Source: Nonomuraea cavernae (GTDB lineage Bacteria > Actinomycetota > Actinomycetes > Streptosporangiales > Streptosporangiaceae). From it: a DNA stretch of 64,000 nucleotides. Shown piece by piece: positions 37,118-46,055 of the stretch; position 1 is the first letter of the stretch; each line of letters starts with the position of its first letter. The notes beneath the pieces were generated by a model, which was not told where the DNA came from, made no database searches, and was given only the letters and a program-made list of their open reading frames with translations. Made by a program: the position numbers and the translations under genes. The stretch is taken from the NCBI RefSeq assembly GCF_014646355.1, contig NZ_BMNH01000004.1, positions 124,001-188,000 on the forward strand, written 5' to 3'.

Positions 37118-38395
37118 TCAGGGGTAGAGGCCGCGCATCTGGTGGGCCTCGGCGACCCGGCCCACGCCGATGACGTGCGCCGCCTGCCGGAGCGTGAGGC
37201 CGCGGTCGGCCGACAGCGACTTCACCTCGCCGTAGGCGCTCTCCATCAGGTCGCGGAGCCGCATCTCGACCTCGGCCGCGCTCCAGGAGTAGGCCTGCAT
37301 GTTCTGCACCCACTCCAGGTAGGACACGATCACCCCGCCCGCGTTGGCCAGGATGTCGGGCACCACCGTCGTGCCGTGCTCGGCGAGGATCTCGTCGGCC
37401 TCGGGAGTGGTGGGCCCGTTGGCGCCCTCCACGATGAGGCGGGCCCGGATCCGGGGCGCGTTGGCGGCGGTGATCACGCCTTCGAGGGCGGCGGGCACCA
37501 GCAGGTCGACGTCCAGCTCGAACAGCTCGTCGCGGTCGAGCGCGTCGGCGTGGCGGTAGCCGCGCACGCCGCCCGTCTCGGCGACCCAGGCGCGCAGGTC
37601 GGCGATGTCGAGGCCGCTGCTCGCGTGGACCGCGCCCGACACGTCGGAGACGGCCACCACGGTGCAGCCGGCGTCGGACAGGTACTGGGCGGCCAGCGCG
37701 CCCACCTTGCCGAACCCCTGCACGGCGACGGTCACGCCCTCGGGCGAGCGGCCGAGGGCGGCCAGGGCCACGATCTGCACGCCACGCGAGGTCGCGCCGG
37801 CCCGGCCGAGCGAGCCGCCGAGCGCCGTCGGCTTGCCGGTGACGACGCCGGGCACCGAGTAGCCGGCGTTGACGCTGAACGTGTCCATGATCCAGGCCAT
37901 GGTCTGCTCATCGGTGCCGACGTCGGGGGCCGGGATGTCCTTCTCCGGGCCGATCAGCGGCAGGATCTCGTTGACGTAGCGGCGGGTCAGCCGTTCGAGC
38001 TCGCGGGTGGTCAGCGTCTCGGGGGCGACGGCCACGCCGCCCTTGGCGCCGCCGTAGGGGATGCCGACGAGCGCGCATTTCCAGGTCATCCACATCGCGA
38101 GCGCGGTGACCTCGTCGAGGTCGGCGCTGGGGTGGAAGCGGATGCCGCCCTTGGCGGGGCCGCGCGAGACGTTGTGCTGGACCCGGAAGCCCTGCACGAC
38201 GTCCAGCCGGCCGTTCTCACGGCGGACGGGGACCGAGACGGTCAGCGAGCGGCGCGGCGTGGCGAGCATGAGACGGAGCCCGTCGTCGAGCCCGAGATGG
38301 TCGCCGGCCTGGCCGAGTTGGTGGAGAGCGGAGTCGAGGGCCTGGCGGCCGGGAGTGATCGGAGCCGGCGTCTTTGACGGCACCACGAGGGTCAT
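37118..38395 (-). CDS. gdhA: Glu/Leu/Phe/Val dehydrogenase (glutamate dehydrogenase)
   Basis: 425 residues, hexameric class size. The substrate-binding part has GFRVQHNVSRGPAKGGIRFH and the catalytic Lys motif PYGGAKGGVAV; PAPDVGTDEQTMAWIMDTFS follows. The NAD-binding domain has TVAVQGFGKVGALAAQYLSD. It deaminates glutamate to 2-oxoglutarate and ammonium, or the reverse. AGGAGG lies upstream of the ATG. The 240-base region shared with the divergent PhoD-like gene holds both promoters; none is clear enough to mark. Confidence 0.93.
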   Translation of the reverse strand: MTLVVPSKTPAPITPGRQALDSALHQLGQAGDHLGLDDGLRLMLATPRRSLTVSVPVRRENGRLDVVQGFRVQHNVSRGPAKGGIRFHPSADLDEVTALAMWMTWKCALVGIPYGGAKGGVAVAPETLTTRELERLTRRYVNEILPLIGPEKDIPAPDVGTDEQTMAWIMDTFSVNAGYSVPGVVTGKPTALGGSLGRAGATSRGVQIVALAALGRSPEGVTVAVQGFGKVGALAAQYLSDAGCTVVAVSDVSGAVHASSGLDIADLRAWVAETGGVRGYRHADALDRDELFELDVDLLVPAALEGVITAANAPRIRARLIVEGANGPTTPEADEILAEHGTTVVPDILANAGGVIVSYLEWVQNMQAYSWSAAEVEMRLRDLMESAYGEVKSLSADRGLTLRQAAHVIGVGRVAEAHQMRGLYP

Positions 38396-38637
38396 GGGAA
38401 CGCATCCTCCTGTTTTGGATGCCCAACTACGGGTAAAGCGCCGTTGCTTTAATCCTTTTGGGCGTACTTGTTGTGATCATCTCAAGCGGGGGTCAGTCGT
38501 GCACGGCCAGATCGGCGAACACATCGAGACTGATCTGTTTCCGATCAATCCAAGCCGACGATCGATGTGCTGGATACGTGCCACTCTGGCACGCTGATGA
38601 TCCGGAGTGTGCCGAACTGTCGAATTGAGGGATATGC

Positions 38638-40185
38638 ATGGCCGCGCTCGTGATCGGCCCGATGCTGCGCTACGTCGACGCGTCCAGCGCCACGATCTGG
38701 GTGGAGACCAGCGATCCGTGTACGGTCGCCGTGCTGGCCGGCGACCGGTCGTGGCAATCGCCCACGTTCGCCGTGCACGGCCACCACTACGCGCTGGTCG
38801 ACCTGACCGAGTTGTCCGGAGACATCGACTCCTACGCGGTGGAGCTGGACGGCGAGCGGGTGTGGCCGCTCGAAGGGCGGCCGCCGAGCCGCATCCGGCT
38901 GCTGCCGGCCGAGGGGCCGCGCCGGCTGGCGTTCGGCTCGTGCCGCACCAGCGTCCCCCATGACACCGCGCACGTCCTGACCCACGGCGAGGACGTGCTG
39001 CGCGCCTTCGGCGGCCGGTTGATGACGGCCGGCGAGGAGGAGTGGCCCGACCTCCTGGTGCTGCTCGGCGACCAGGTCTACGCCGACAGCCCGTCACCCG
39101 AGATGCTCGACTTCATCCATGAGCGCCGCGACACCGAGCCCCAGAACGAGATCGCCGACTACGAGGAATACTGCGAGCTCTACCGCCAGGCCTGGAGCGA
39201 GCCGGAGATCCGGTGGCTGCTCTCCACGGTGCCGAGTGCGATGATCTTCGACGACCACGACCTGCGTGACGACTGGAACACCTCGCAGACCTGGCGCGAG
39301 CAGATGGCCGAGGTCTCCTGGTGGCGCCGCAGGGTGATCTCCGGACTCGGGGCCTACTGGGTCTACCAGCACCTCGGCAACCTGTCGCCGGCCGAGCGAG
39401 CCGACGACCCGCTGCTGCGCGCGCTGATGGACGGCGACGGGGGCGACGCGCTCGACGCCTTCGCCGACAAGGCCGACACCGAGCCGAGCAGCAACCGCTG
39501 GAGCTACTCCCGCGACCTCGGCCACACCCGGCTGATCATGATCGACACCCGGTGCGCCAGGCAGCTGACCCCGGGAGACCGGCGGATGCTCGACCCGGGA
39601 GAGTGGGAGTGGCTGCTCGACGAGGTGGCCAAGCCCGCCGACCGGATCGTGATCGGCTCCTCGATCCCCTTCCTGCTGCCCGAGGGCGTCCACTCGGTGC
39701 AGAACTGGAACGAGGCCCTGTGCGACGGAGCCTGGGGCAAGGTCGTCCAGCGGCTGTCGGAGAGGTTCAGGCAGTTCGTCGACCTGGAGCACTGGGCCGC
39801 CTTCCGCCGCTCCTTCGACGACCTGGCCAGGCTGCTCGCCCGCATCGGCAAGCCGGTGCTCATCCTGTCGGGCGACGTCCACTACTCCTACGTGGCCAAG
39901 GCCCGCACCGCGCCCGTCTGGCAGATCGTCTGCTCGCCGATCCGCAACCCGCTCAGCCCGGTGCTCCGCTGGGCCAACGTGATCACGCAGTTCGGCGTCG
40001 CCACGGTCGTCGGCGGCCTGCTCGCCCGGCTGGCCGGCATCCGGCGGCCGCCGTTCCGCTGGCGGGTGACCGAGGGGCCGTGGTTCCAGAACGCCCTGGC
40101 CACGCTCACCTTCCCCGACGAGGCGACCTGGTTCGAGTCGTCCGGCAACACCCTCAAGCAGATCGACTCCGTACGGCTCCGCTGA
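38638..40185 (+). CDS. PhoD-like metallophosphatase (alkaline phosphatase D family)
   Basis: 515 residues. An N-terminal beta-sandwich (VIGPMLRYVDASSATIWVET) precedes the phosphatase core: LAFGSCRTS, VLLGDQVYADSP, MIFDDHDLRDDWNTS and LSGDVHYSYVAKA supply metal ligands of the calcineurin/PhoD type. There is no Tat or Sec signal at the N-terminus, unlike secreted PhoD, so it is probably cytoplasmic. GAGGGA precedes the ATG. It stands alone between gdhA and rocD. Confidence 0.9.
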   Translation: MAALVIGPMLRYVDASSATIWVETSDPCTVAVLAGDRSWQSPTFAVHGHHYALVDLTELSGDIDSYAVELDGERVWPLEGRPPSRIRLLPAEGPRRLAFGSCRTSVPHDTAHVLTHGEDVLRAFGGRLMTAGEEEWPDLLVLLGDQVYADSPSPEMLDFIHERRDTEPQNEIADYEEYCELYRQAWSEPEIRWLLSTVPSAMIFDDHDLRDDWNTSQTWREQMAEVSWWRRRVISGLGAYWVYQHLGNLSPAERADDPLLRALMDGDGGDALDAFADKADTEPSSNRWSYSRDLGHTRLIMIDTRCARQLTPGDRRMLDPGEWEWLLDEVAKPADRIVIGSSIPFLLPEGVHSVQNWNEALCDGAWGKVVQRLSERFRQFVDLEHWAAFRRSFDDLARLLARIGKPVLILSGDVHYSYVAKARTAPVWQIVCSPIRNPLSPVLRWANVITQFGVATVVGGLLARLAGIRRPPFRWRVTEGPWFQNALATLTFPDEATWFESSGNTLKQIDSVRLR

Positions 40186-40279
40186 CCGCCACCGCGGCCG
40201 GACCGGTCAGGTCCGGCCGCGGGCCGCGTCACCGGCGGTCACCGGAACGCGGGCTCCGGCCCTCAGGCCGGAGAGCGGG

Positions 40280-41491
40280 TCACCGGCGGAAGGAGGCGAT
40301 CGTCTCGGCGAGCTGGTCGACCGCCCAGAGGAGGTCCTCCTCGGAGATCGTGATCGGCGGCGCGAGCCGGATCGTGGAGCCGTGCGTGTCCTTGGCCAGC
40401 ACACCACGGGACATCAGCGCCTTCGACACCTCACGCCCGGTGGCCAGCGACGGGTCGATGTCGACGCCCGCCCACAGGCCGCGCCCGCGCACGGTGACCA
40501 CGCCGTCGCCGACCAGCTCGGCCAGCCGGGCGTGCAGCACCTCGCCGAGCCGGGCGGCCCGGTCCTGGTACTCGCCGGTGTTGAGGATCTCGATCACGGC
40601 GTTGGCGACGGCGCAGGCCAGCGGGTTGCCCCCGAAGGTGGACCCGTGCTGCCCCGGCTTGATCACGCCGAGCACGTCGCTGTCGGCGGCGATCGCGGAG
40701 ACCGGCACGACGCCGCCGCCGAGCGCCTTGCCCAGGACGTAGATGTCCGGCACGACGCCCTCGTGGTCGCAGGCGAACGTCTTGCCGGTGCGGCCGAGCC
40801 CCGACTGGATCTCGTCGGCGATCATCAGGATGTTCTCGGCGGTGCACAGCTCGCGCAGCTGCGTCAGGTAGCCGTCCGGCGGCACCAGCACCCCCGCCTC
40901 GCCCTGGATGGGCTCGACCAGCACCGCCACCGTGTTGGAGTCGACCGCCTCACGCACGGCCTCGATCGAGCCGTACTTCACCACGCTGAAGCCCGGGGTG
41001 TAGGGGCCGAATCCGTCGTGGGCGTCGGGATCGGTGGAGAAGCTGACGATCGTGGTGGTGCGGCCGTGGAAGTTGTCCTCCATCACGATGATGTTGGCCT
41101 GGTCGCGCTCGACGCCCTTGACCTCGTAGCCCCACTTGCGGGCCACCTTGATCGCGGTCTCCACGGCCTCGGCGCCGGTGTTCATCGGCAGGATCATGTC
41201 CTTGCCGGTCAGGTCGCCCAGCCCGGAGCAGAACGCGGCGAACTGGTCGTGGTAGAACGCCCGGCTGGTCAGCGTGAGCTGCTGCAACTGCCGCTGCGCC
41301 GCCTCCAGGATCTTGGGGTTGCCGTGGCCGAAGTTGAGCGACGAGTAGCCGGACAGGAAATCGAGGTAACGCTTGCCCTCGACGTCGGTGACCCAGGCGC
41401 CCCGCGCCTCGTGGATCACGATGGGCAGTGGGTGGTAGTTGTGCGCGCTGCGGCGCTCACTGAGCTCGATCAGCTCCGCGCTGGTAGTCAT
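40280..41491 (-). CDS. rocD: Ornithine-oxo-acid transaminase (ornithine aminotransferase)
   Basis: 403 residues of the class III PLP aminotransferases. Motifs are LDFLSGYSSLNFGHGNPKIL, PMNTGAEAVETAIKVARKWG, DEIQSGLGRTGKTFACDHEG and the PLP Lys in YVLGKALGGGVVPVSAI; GSTFGGNPLACAVA follows. It moves the delta-amino group of ornithine to 2-oxoglutarate, giving glutamate semialdehyde. It starts one base after the stop of the upstream pentein gene, so the two form an operon for arginine-derived metabolites. Confidence 0.94.
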   Translation of the reverse strand: MTTSAELIELSERRSAHNYHPLPIVIHEARGAWVTDVEGKRYLDFLSGYSSLNFGHGNPKILEAAQRQLQQLTLTSRAFYHDQFAAFCSGLGDLTGKDMILPMNTGAEAVETAIKVARKWGYEVKGVERDQANIIVMEDNFHGRTTTIVSFSTDPDAHDGFGPYTPGFSVVKYGSIEAVREAVDSNTVAVLVEPIQGEAGVLVPPDGYLTQLRELCTAENILMIADEIQSGLGRTGKTFACDHEGVVPDIYVLGKALGGGVVPVSAIAADSDVLGVIKPGQHGSTFGGNPLACAVANAVIEILNTGEYQDRAARLGEVLHARLAELVGDGVVTVRGRGLWAGVDIDPSLATGREVSKALMSRGVLAKDTHGSTIRLAPPITISEEDLLWAVDQLAETIASFRR

Positions 41492-41492
41492 C

Positions 41493-42290
41493 TCAGAATT
41501 CCCCCCTGATCTCCAGTGTGCAGCACTTGGGGCCGCCACCTGCCTTGCGCAGCTCCGACAGGTCGACCGGGATCACCTCGTAGCCGCGCCGCTCCAGCTC
41601 CCGCCGGAGGTCGACGGCCTCGGAGTTGATCACCACGTTCGTGCCGTCGCTGACCGCGTTGAGCCCGAGCACCTCGGCGTCGGCCGCGCCGGCGAGCACC
41701 GCGTCCGGGAACAGCCGCCGCAGGACCTCCTGACTGCCTTGGGAGAAGGCGTCAGGGAAGTACGCGACATTACGCCCGTCTAGTGAGAATAGTGCCGTAT
41801 CCAGGTGGTAGAACCGCGGGTCTACCAGCGACAACGACACCACCGGGCGGCCGAGGAACTCCTGTGCCTCCTGATGCGCGGCGAGGTGGGTGCGGAAGCC
41901 GGTGCCGGCCAGCACGACGTCGTCCAGCGCGAGGAAGTCGCCCTCACCCTCGTTCACGTGCTCCGGCTCCCGGACCGGATAGCCCCGGTCGGTGAACCAG
42001 CGCAGATAGGCCGGGCCCTCGGGCCCGCGCTGCGGGTAGGCGAACCTGGCGCCGTAGGCGCGCCCGCCCACGACCAGCGCGCCGTTGGCGGCGAACACCA
42101 TGTCCGGCAGCCCTTCCACCGGATCGATGAGGCTGACCTTGTGCCCGAGGTTCTCGTACGCCGCTTTGAGTCCTTCCCACTGCCGGATCGCGAGGTCGCG
42201 ATCGGCGCCCGCCTCGGGACGCATCCACGGATTGATCGCGTACTCGACCGTGAAGTGCTCCGGACGGCACATCAGGAAGTGTTTGGGCAT
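41493..42290 (-). CDS. ddaH: Dimethylargininase / arginine deiminase-related pentein enzyme
   Basis: 265 residues from the ATG at 42290, chosen because GGAGA precedes it and family members begin (M)PKxxLMCRPxxF; an ATG at 42305 adds five residues. Motifs are LPDMVFAANGALVVGGRAYG, NEGEGDFLALDDVVLAGTG, the catalytic His in PRFYHLDTALFSLDGRNVAY and the C-terminal Cys in GPKCCTLEIRGEF. It would release citrulline or ornithine-type product from an arginine derivative, which rocD then degrades. It differs strongly from the DDAH at 20.1 kb. Confidence 0.87.
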   Translation of the reverse strand: MPKHFLMCRPEHFTVEYAINPWMRPEAGADRDLAIRQWEGLKAAYENLGHKVSLIDPVEGLPDMVFAANGALVVGGRAYGARFAYPQRGPEGPAYLRWFTDRGYPVREPEHVNEGEGDFLALDDVVLAGTGFRTHLAAHQEAQEFLGRPVVSLSLVDPRFYHLDTALFSLDGRNVAYFPDAFSQGSQEVLRRLFPDAVLAGAADAEVLGLNAVSDGTNVVINSEAVDLRRELERRGYEVIPVDLSELRKAGGGPKCCTLEIRGEF

Positions 42291-42402
42291 GCAGGTCTCC
42301 GTCATGGTTTAAGGCAGAGAGATGACGGGGCCAGCCTAGGAAGAGATGTTTACGCAGGCCAAGCGGGCAATATTGCGTGTAGGTTAATTTCCGTTGCGAC
42401 TC

Positions 42403-42888
42403 TCAGCCGCCCACCGGTGATCCGTTGCGTGGGTCGGACGCGACGGCTCCGGTCGGCAGATCCACCAGCCTGGACAGCACGATCGAGCTCTTGGTGCGCA
42501 CCACGAAGGTCTCCGCCGCGATGCGTTCGATCACCCGCTCCACGTGGCGCACGTCGGTGGCGCGGATGTGCAGCAGCGCGTCGGCCTCGCCGGTGATCGT
42601 GGCCGCGGCGACCACCTCGGGGTAGCGCGCCATCGCCAGCGCGATGTCGGACGGCTTGGTCTTGCCCTGACAGAACAGCTCGACGTACGCCTCGGTGTTC
42701 CAGCCGAGCGCCCGCGGCGCCACCCTGGCGCTGAACCCGGTGATCGCCCCCGTCTCGCGCAGCCGGTCGACCCTGCGCTTGACGGCCGACGCGCTCAGAC
42801 CGACGTCGTGCCCGATCTCCGCGTAGGTCGCGCGGGCGTCCTCGACGAGCGCCGCGATGATGTCACGATCCAGCCGATCCAGTTCCAC
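42403..42888 (-). CDS. Lrp/AsnC family transcriptional regulator
   Basis: 161 residues. HTH: LDRLDRDIIAALVEDARATY, then AEIGHDVGLSASAVKRRVDR. The C-terminal RAM/AsnC domain has FCQGKTKPSDIALAMARYPE and GEADALLHIRATDVRHVERV. The GTG at 42888 gives the normal family length. It sits 110 bases upstream of the ddaH-rocD operon on the same strand and divergent from the GH1-LacI gene; control of ddaH-rocD in response to an amino acid is likely but inferred. Confidence 0.9.
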   Translation of the reverse strand: MELDRLDRDIIAALVEDARATYAEIGHDVGLSASAVKRRVDRLRETGAITGFSARVAPRALGWNTEAYVELFCQGKTKPSDIALAMARYPEVVAAATITGEADALLHIRATDVRHVERVIERIAAETFVVRTKSSIVLSRLVDLPTGAVASDPRNGSPVGG

Positions 42889-42986
42889 GGGGCCTGTATA
42901 TCGCCTAACCCCACCACCGCGCGATGCGGCAGACTGTGGCCCCGCCAGGTCGCCGGAGGGTTTCGGCAAATGAGATCATCATCGAC

Positions 42987-45341
42987 ATGAGCACAGCGCG
43001 GTTCCCGGAGGGGTTCATCTGGGGAGTGTCGACGTCGGCCTACCAGATCGAGGGCGCCTCCGGCGAGGACGGCAAGGGTCCGTCCATCTGGGACGCCTTC
43101 CCCGGCGGGCGCGACGGCGACCCCGCCTGCGACCACTACCGGCGCTACCCCGAGGACGTCCGCCTGATGCGCGACCTCGGCATGACGGCCTACCGGTTCT
43201 CGGTGAGCTGGTCTCGCGTGCTGCCCGAGGGCGCCGGCCGCCGCAACGACCTCGGCCTCGACTTCTACGACAGGCTGGTCGACGAGCTGCTGGGCGCCGG
43301 CATCACCCCCTACGCCACCCTCTACCACTGGGACCTGCCGCAGGCCCTCGAAGACCGCGGCGGCTGGACCTCCCGCGACACGGCCCAGCGGTTCGCCGAC
43401 TACGCGCGGGTCACGCACGAGCGACTCGGCGACCGGGTCGACACCTGGTTCACCCTGAACGAGCCGTGGGTCGCCGCCTTCATCGGTCACGGCTCCGGCG
43501 TCCACGCCCCCGGACGGCGCTCGGCGGCCGACGCCTTCGTCGCCGCCCACCACATGCTGCTGGCGCACGGGCTCGGAGCCGAGGCGCTGCGCTCGTCGGG
43601 CGCCTCTCGGGTCGGCGTCGTGCTCAACCTGTCGCCCGTCCTGACCCCGGCCCAGCTCGGTGACTTCGCCGTGGAGCCGTCCGAGGAGGACGCCGAGGCC
43701 GTGGCCAGGATCGACACGCTGCTCAACCGGCAGTTCGTGGAGCCGATCCTGCGCGGCCGCCACCCCGGCGACCTGCTCCCCGTGATCGAACGGGAGGCGG
43801 GGCTCGGTCACGTCCACGACGGCGACCTCGACGTCATCGGCCGGCCCATCGACTTACTCGGCGTCAACTACTACACGCCCGTCGTGGTGCGGGCGCAGCC
43901 GAGCGCCGCCGCCGACCCCGCCTTCCCCGGCAGCGAGGGGATCCTGTTCTGCAGCGTGCCGACGGCGGTGACCGCCATGGGCTGGCCCATCATGCCGGGT
44001 GGCCTGTCACTGGTCCTGCGCCGCCTGACCCGCGAATACCCGGACACCGAGCTGATGATCACCGAGAACGGCGCCGACTTCGTCGACGTCGTCACCGGTG
44101 ACGGCATCCACGACGTCGACCGGACGAGCTACCTCGAAGAGCACCTACGGGTCCTCCGCGCCTCGCTCGACGAGGGGGCCCGGGTCCGCGGCTACCTCGT
44201 CTGGTCGCTGCTCGACTGCGTCGAATGGGCCGACGGCTACCAGCGCAAGTTCGGGCTGGTGCACGTCGACTTCGCGACCCAGCGACGGCGGCTGAAGGAC
44301 AGCGCGCTGTGGTACCGCGACGTCATCAAGCGCAACGGGCTCGGCGTCGACCGGCCGAAACGGCCGACCCTGGAGACCGTCGCCGCCCGCGCCCAGGTCT
44401 CCAGGGCGACCGTCTCACGGGTGGTCAACGGCGAGGCGTCGGTCAGCCCCGAGGTCCGCGCCGCCGTGTTGCGGGCCGTCCAGGAGCTCGGCTACGTGCC
44501 GAACGCGGCCGCCAGGAGCCTCGTCACGCGGCGCGCCAACGCGGTCGCGCTGATCCTGTCGCCCCCTCAGCCCGGCGGCGAGGCGCTGGTCTCCGCCGTC
44601 GTCCAGTACGTCACCAGCCTCCTGGAGGGGGCCGGCAAGCAGATCGTGCTCATGCTGGCCGACACCGCCGAGAGCCAACGCCGCATCGTGCGGCACGTCG
44701 AGACCCACCAGGTGGACGGCGTCGTCCTCGTGCTCCCCGAAGGCGCCGGGCCGCTCGCCGAACGGCTGGCCCGCACCGAGGTGCCCGTCGTCCTGCTGGG
44801 CAGGCCCGCCATCGCCTCCCTCGTCCCGTACGTCGACGTCGACAACACAGGCGGCGCCCGAGCCGCCACCGCCTACCTGCTCGACCAGGGCCGCCGTCAG
44901 CTCGGCATCATCTGCGGGCCGACCGACCTCGTCGCCGTCCAGGACCGGCTCACCGGCCACCGCGACGCGCTGCACCAGGCCGGGCTGCATCCGATCACCG
45001 CGCCGGCCGGGCTCGACCGCGAGTCCGGCGCGGCGGCGGCCCGCCGGCTGATGGGCGACGTGCCGGGGCTGGACGCCGTGCTCGCCACCTCCGACCAGCT
45101 GGCCATCGGCGCCCTGCGCGCCGCCCGGCAGGCCGGGCGGCGGGTGCCCGACGACCTGGCGATCGTCGGCTTCGGTGACATCGACGCCGCCTCCGCCACC
45201 ACCCCGGCGCTCACCACGGTCCGGGTGCCGGTCAGCGAGCAGGCCCTGGCCCTGGCCCGGCTCCTGCTGTCGCGGCTCGACGGCCGCCACACCGGCTCGG
45301 TCGTCCTGCCCACCCACCTCGTGGTGCGCGAAACCACCTGA
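42987..45341 (+). CDS. GH1 beta-glucosidase fused to a LacI-family regulator
   Basis: 784 residues in one uninterrupted frame. Residues 1-~455 are a full GH1 enzyme: FPEGFIWGVSTSAYQIEGAS, acid/base E159 in WFTLNEPWVAAF, nucleophile E360 in LMITENGADFV, and the end SLLDCVEWADGYQRKFGLVH. Residues ~460-784 are a full LacI regulator: HTH LETVAARAQVSRATVSRVVN, hinge PNAAARSLVTRR, then a periplasmic-binding-type domain ending LAIVGFGDIDAASATTPALT. The junction VIKRNGLGVDRPKRPTLETV has no ATG or GTG; the first in-frame GTG is inside the recognition helix, so the regulator cannot start by itself. Elsewhere these are separate neighbouring genes. The ribosome binding site of the ATG is weak. Confidence 0.92.
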   Translation: MSTARFPEGFIWGVSTSAYQIEGASGEDGKGPSIWDAFPGGRDGDPACDHYRRYPEDVRLMRDLGMTAYRFSVSWSRVLPEGAGRRNDLGLDFYDRLVDELLGAGITPYATLYHWDLPQALEDRGGWTSRDTAQRFADYARVTHERLGDRVDTWFTLNEPWVAAFIGHGSGVHAPGRRSAADAFVAAHHMLLAHGLGAEALRSSGASRVGVVLNLSPVLTPAQLGDFAVEPSEEDAEAVARIDTLLNRQFVEPILRGRHPGDLLPVIEREAGLGHVHDGDLDVIGRPIDLLGVNYYTPVVVRAQPSAAADPAFPGSEGILFCSVPTAVTAMGWPIMPGGLSLVLRRLTREYPDTELMITENGADFVDVVTGDGIHDVDRTSYLEEHLRVLRASLDEGARVRGYLVWSLLDCVEWADGYQRKFGLVHVDFATQRRRLKDSALWYRDVIKRNGLGVDRPKRPTLETVAARAQVSRATVSRVVNGEASVSPEVRAAVLRAVQELGYVPNAAARSLVTRRANAVALILSPPQPGGEALVSAVVQYVTSLLEGAGKQIVLMLADTAESQRRIVRHVETHQVDGVVLVLPEGAGPLAERLARTEVPVVLLGRPAIASLVPYVDVDNTGGARAATAYLLDQGRRQLGIICGPTDLVAVQDRLTGHRDALHQAGLHPITAPAGLDRESGAAAARRLMGDVPGLDAVLATSDQLAIGALRAARQAGRRVPDDLAIVGFGDIDAASATTPALTTVRVPVSEQALALARLLLSRLDGRHTGSVVLPTHLVVRETT

Positions 45342-45357
45342 CCGTCGCAGCCAGGGC

Positions 45358-45756
45358 TCAACCGGCCCTGAGCTGCCCGACCCGTTGCCGTGACAGTCCG
45401 CCGAGCAGCCGTCCCGTGTCTTCGTCGGTGACTTTTTCCTTTTTGAGCCGGGTCGCTACCCGACTGCCGATCTTCCGGAGGCTCTCTTCGATCTGGTCAC
45501 GCTGTTCGCGCAGCGTCCGGAACCGTTCCAGGTCCTGCCGCACCTCCTGCGGCAGGCCCGTGTAGTTGTATACCAACTCGACCTCGTCCGGTTCGCAGCC
45601 GAGCATGAGCGGCATGATCGCGCTCAGCTCCTCCTCTAGCTCGGCCAGCGTCCGGCCCGCGCCACTACCGGGGGTGTCGCGCGGAATGCCGTTCCAGTAG
45701 CCGTCTTGGCGGGTGACGTCGATGATGACGCTGATCTGCTGGGTCACAGGAGCCAT
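45358..45756 (-). CDS. HicB-like antitoxin with C-terminal HTH
   Basis: 132 residues. The N-terminal ISVIIDVTRQDGYWNGIPRD, then GRTLAELEEELSAIMPLMLG fits the HicB RNase-H-like antitoxin fold. A helical middle and a C-terminal HTH-like end (DTGRLLGGLSRQRVGQLRAG) fit DNA binding. It overlaps by 13 bases the small gene upstream, which would be the toxin candidate. The stretch is less GC-rich than its flanks, as expected of a mobile toxin-antitoxin pair. Assignment is tentative. Confidence 0.6.
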   Translation of the reverse strand: MAPVTQQISVIIDVTRQDGYWNGIPRDTPGSGAGRTLAELEEELSAIMPLMLGCEPDEVELVYNYTGLPQEVRQDLERFRTLREQRDQIEESLRKIGSRVATRLKKEKVTDEDTGRLLGGLSRQRVGQLRAG

Positions 45757-45977
45757 CCTTCCCCGAAGAGATGAGCGAGGTCGCGTTCGAGCTTCGCGAG
45801 CTTGGTCTGATCGATGAACTGTGTCGGGACGAACGTCCTGGCGACGATTACCTGGGTGACGTCATACAGGAACAGCACACGGCCGAACTTGGTGTCCGCG
45901 GCCCAGTCTGGACGTGGCTCATGCTTGCGGCACAGCTCGTAGACCCGATCGCGAATCTCCTGGTACGTGGAGAGCAC
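45744..45977 (-). CDS. Small protein upstream of HicB-like antitoxin (toxin candidate)
   Basis: 77 residues: YQEIRDRVYELCRKHEPRPD, then KFGRVLFLYDVTQVIVARTF, ending LERDLAHLFGEGWLL. I do not recognise the family, and it has no HicA dsRBD-like GSH(x) motif. Its 3' end overlaps the antitoxin-like gene. GTG start at 45977 with a weak ribosome binding site. Together they look like an uncharacterised toxin-antitoxin-type pair. Confidence 0.55.
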   Translation of the reverse strand: MLSTYQEIRDRVYELCRKHEPRPDWAADTKFGRVLFLYDVTQVIVARTFVPTQFIDQTKLAKLERDLAHLFGEGWLL

Positions 45978-46055
45978 ACGTGGACGCTATACCCCTAGCG
46001 GGATCGTCGCTACCGAGCTTGCGCGAACTCTGCAGGGAGCTCGCTGGGGAAGCGG

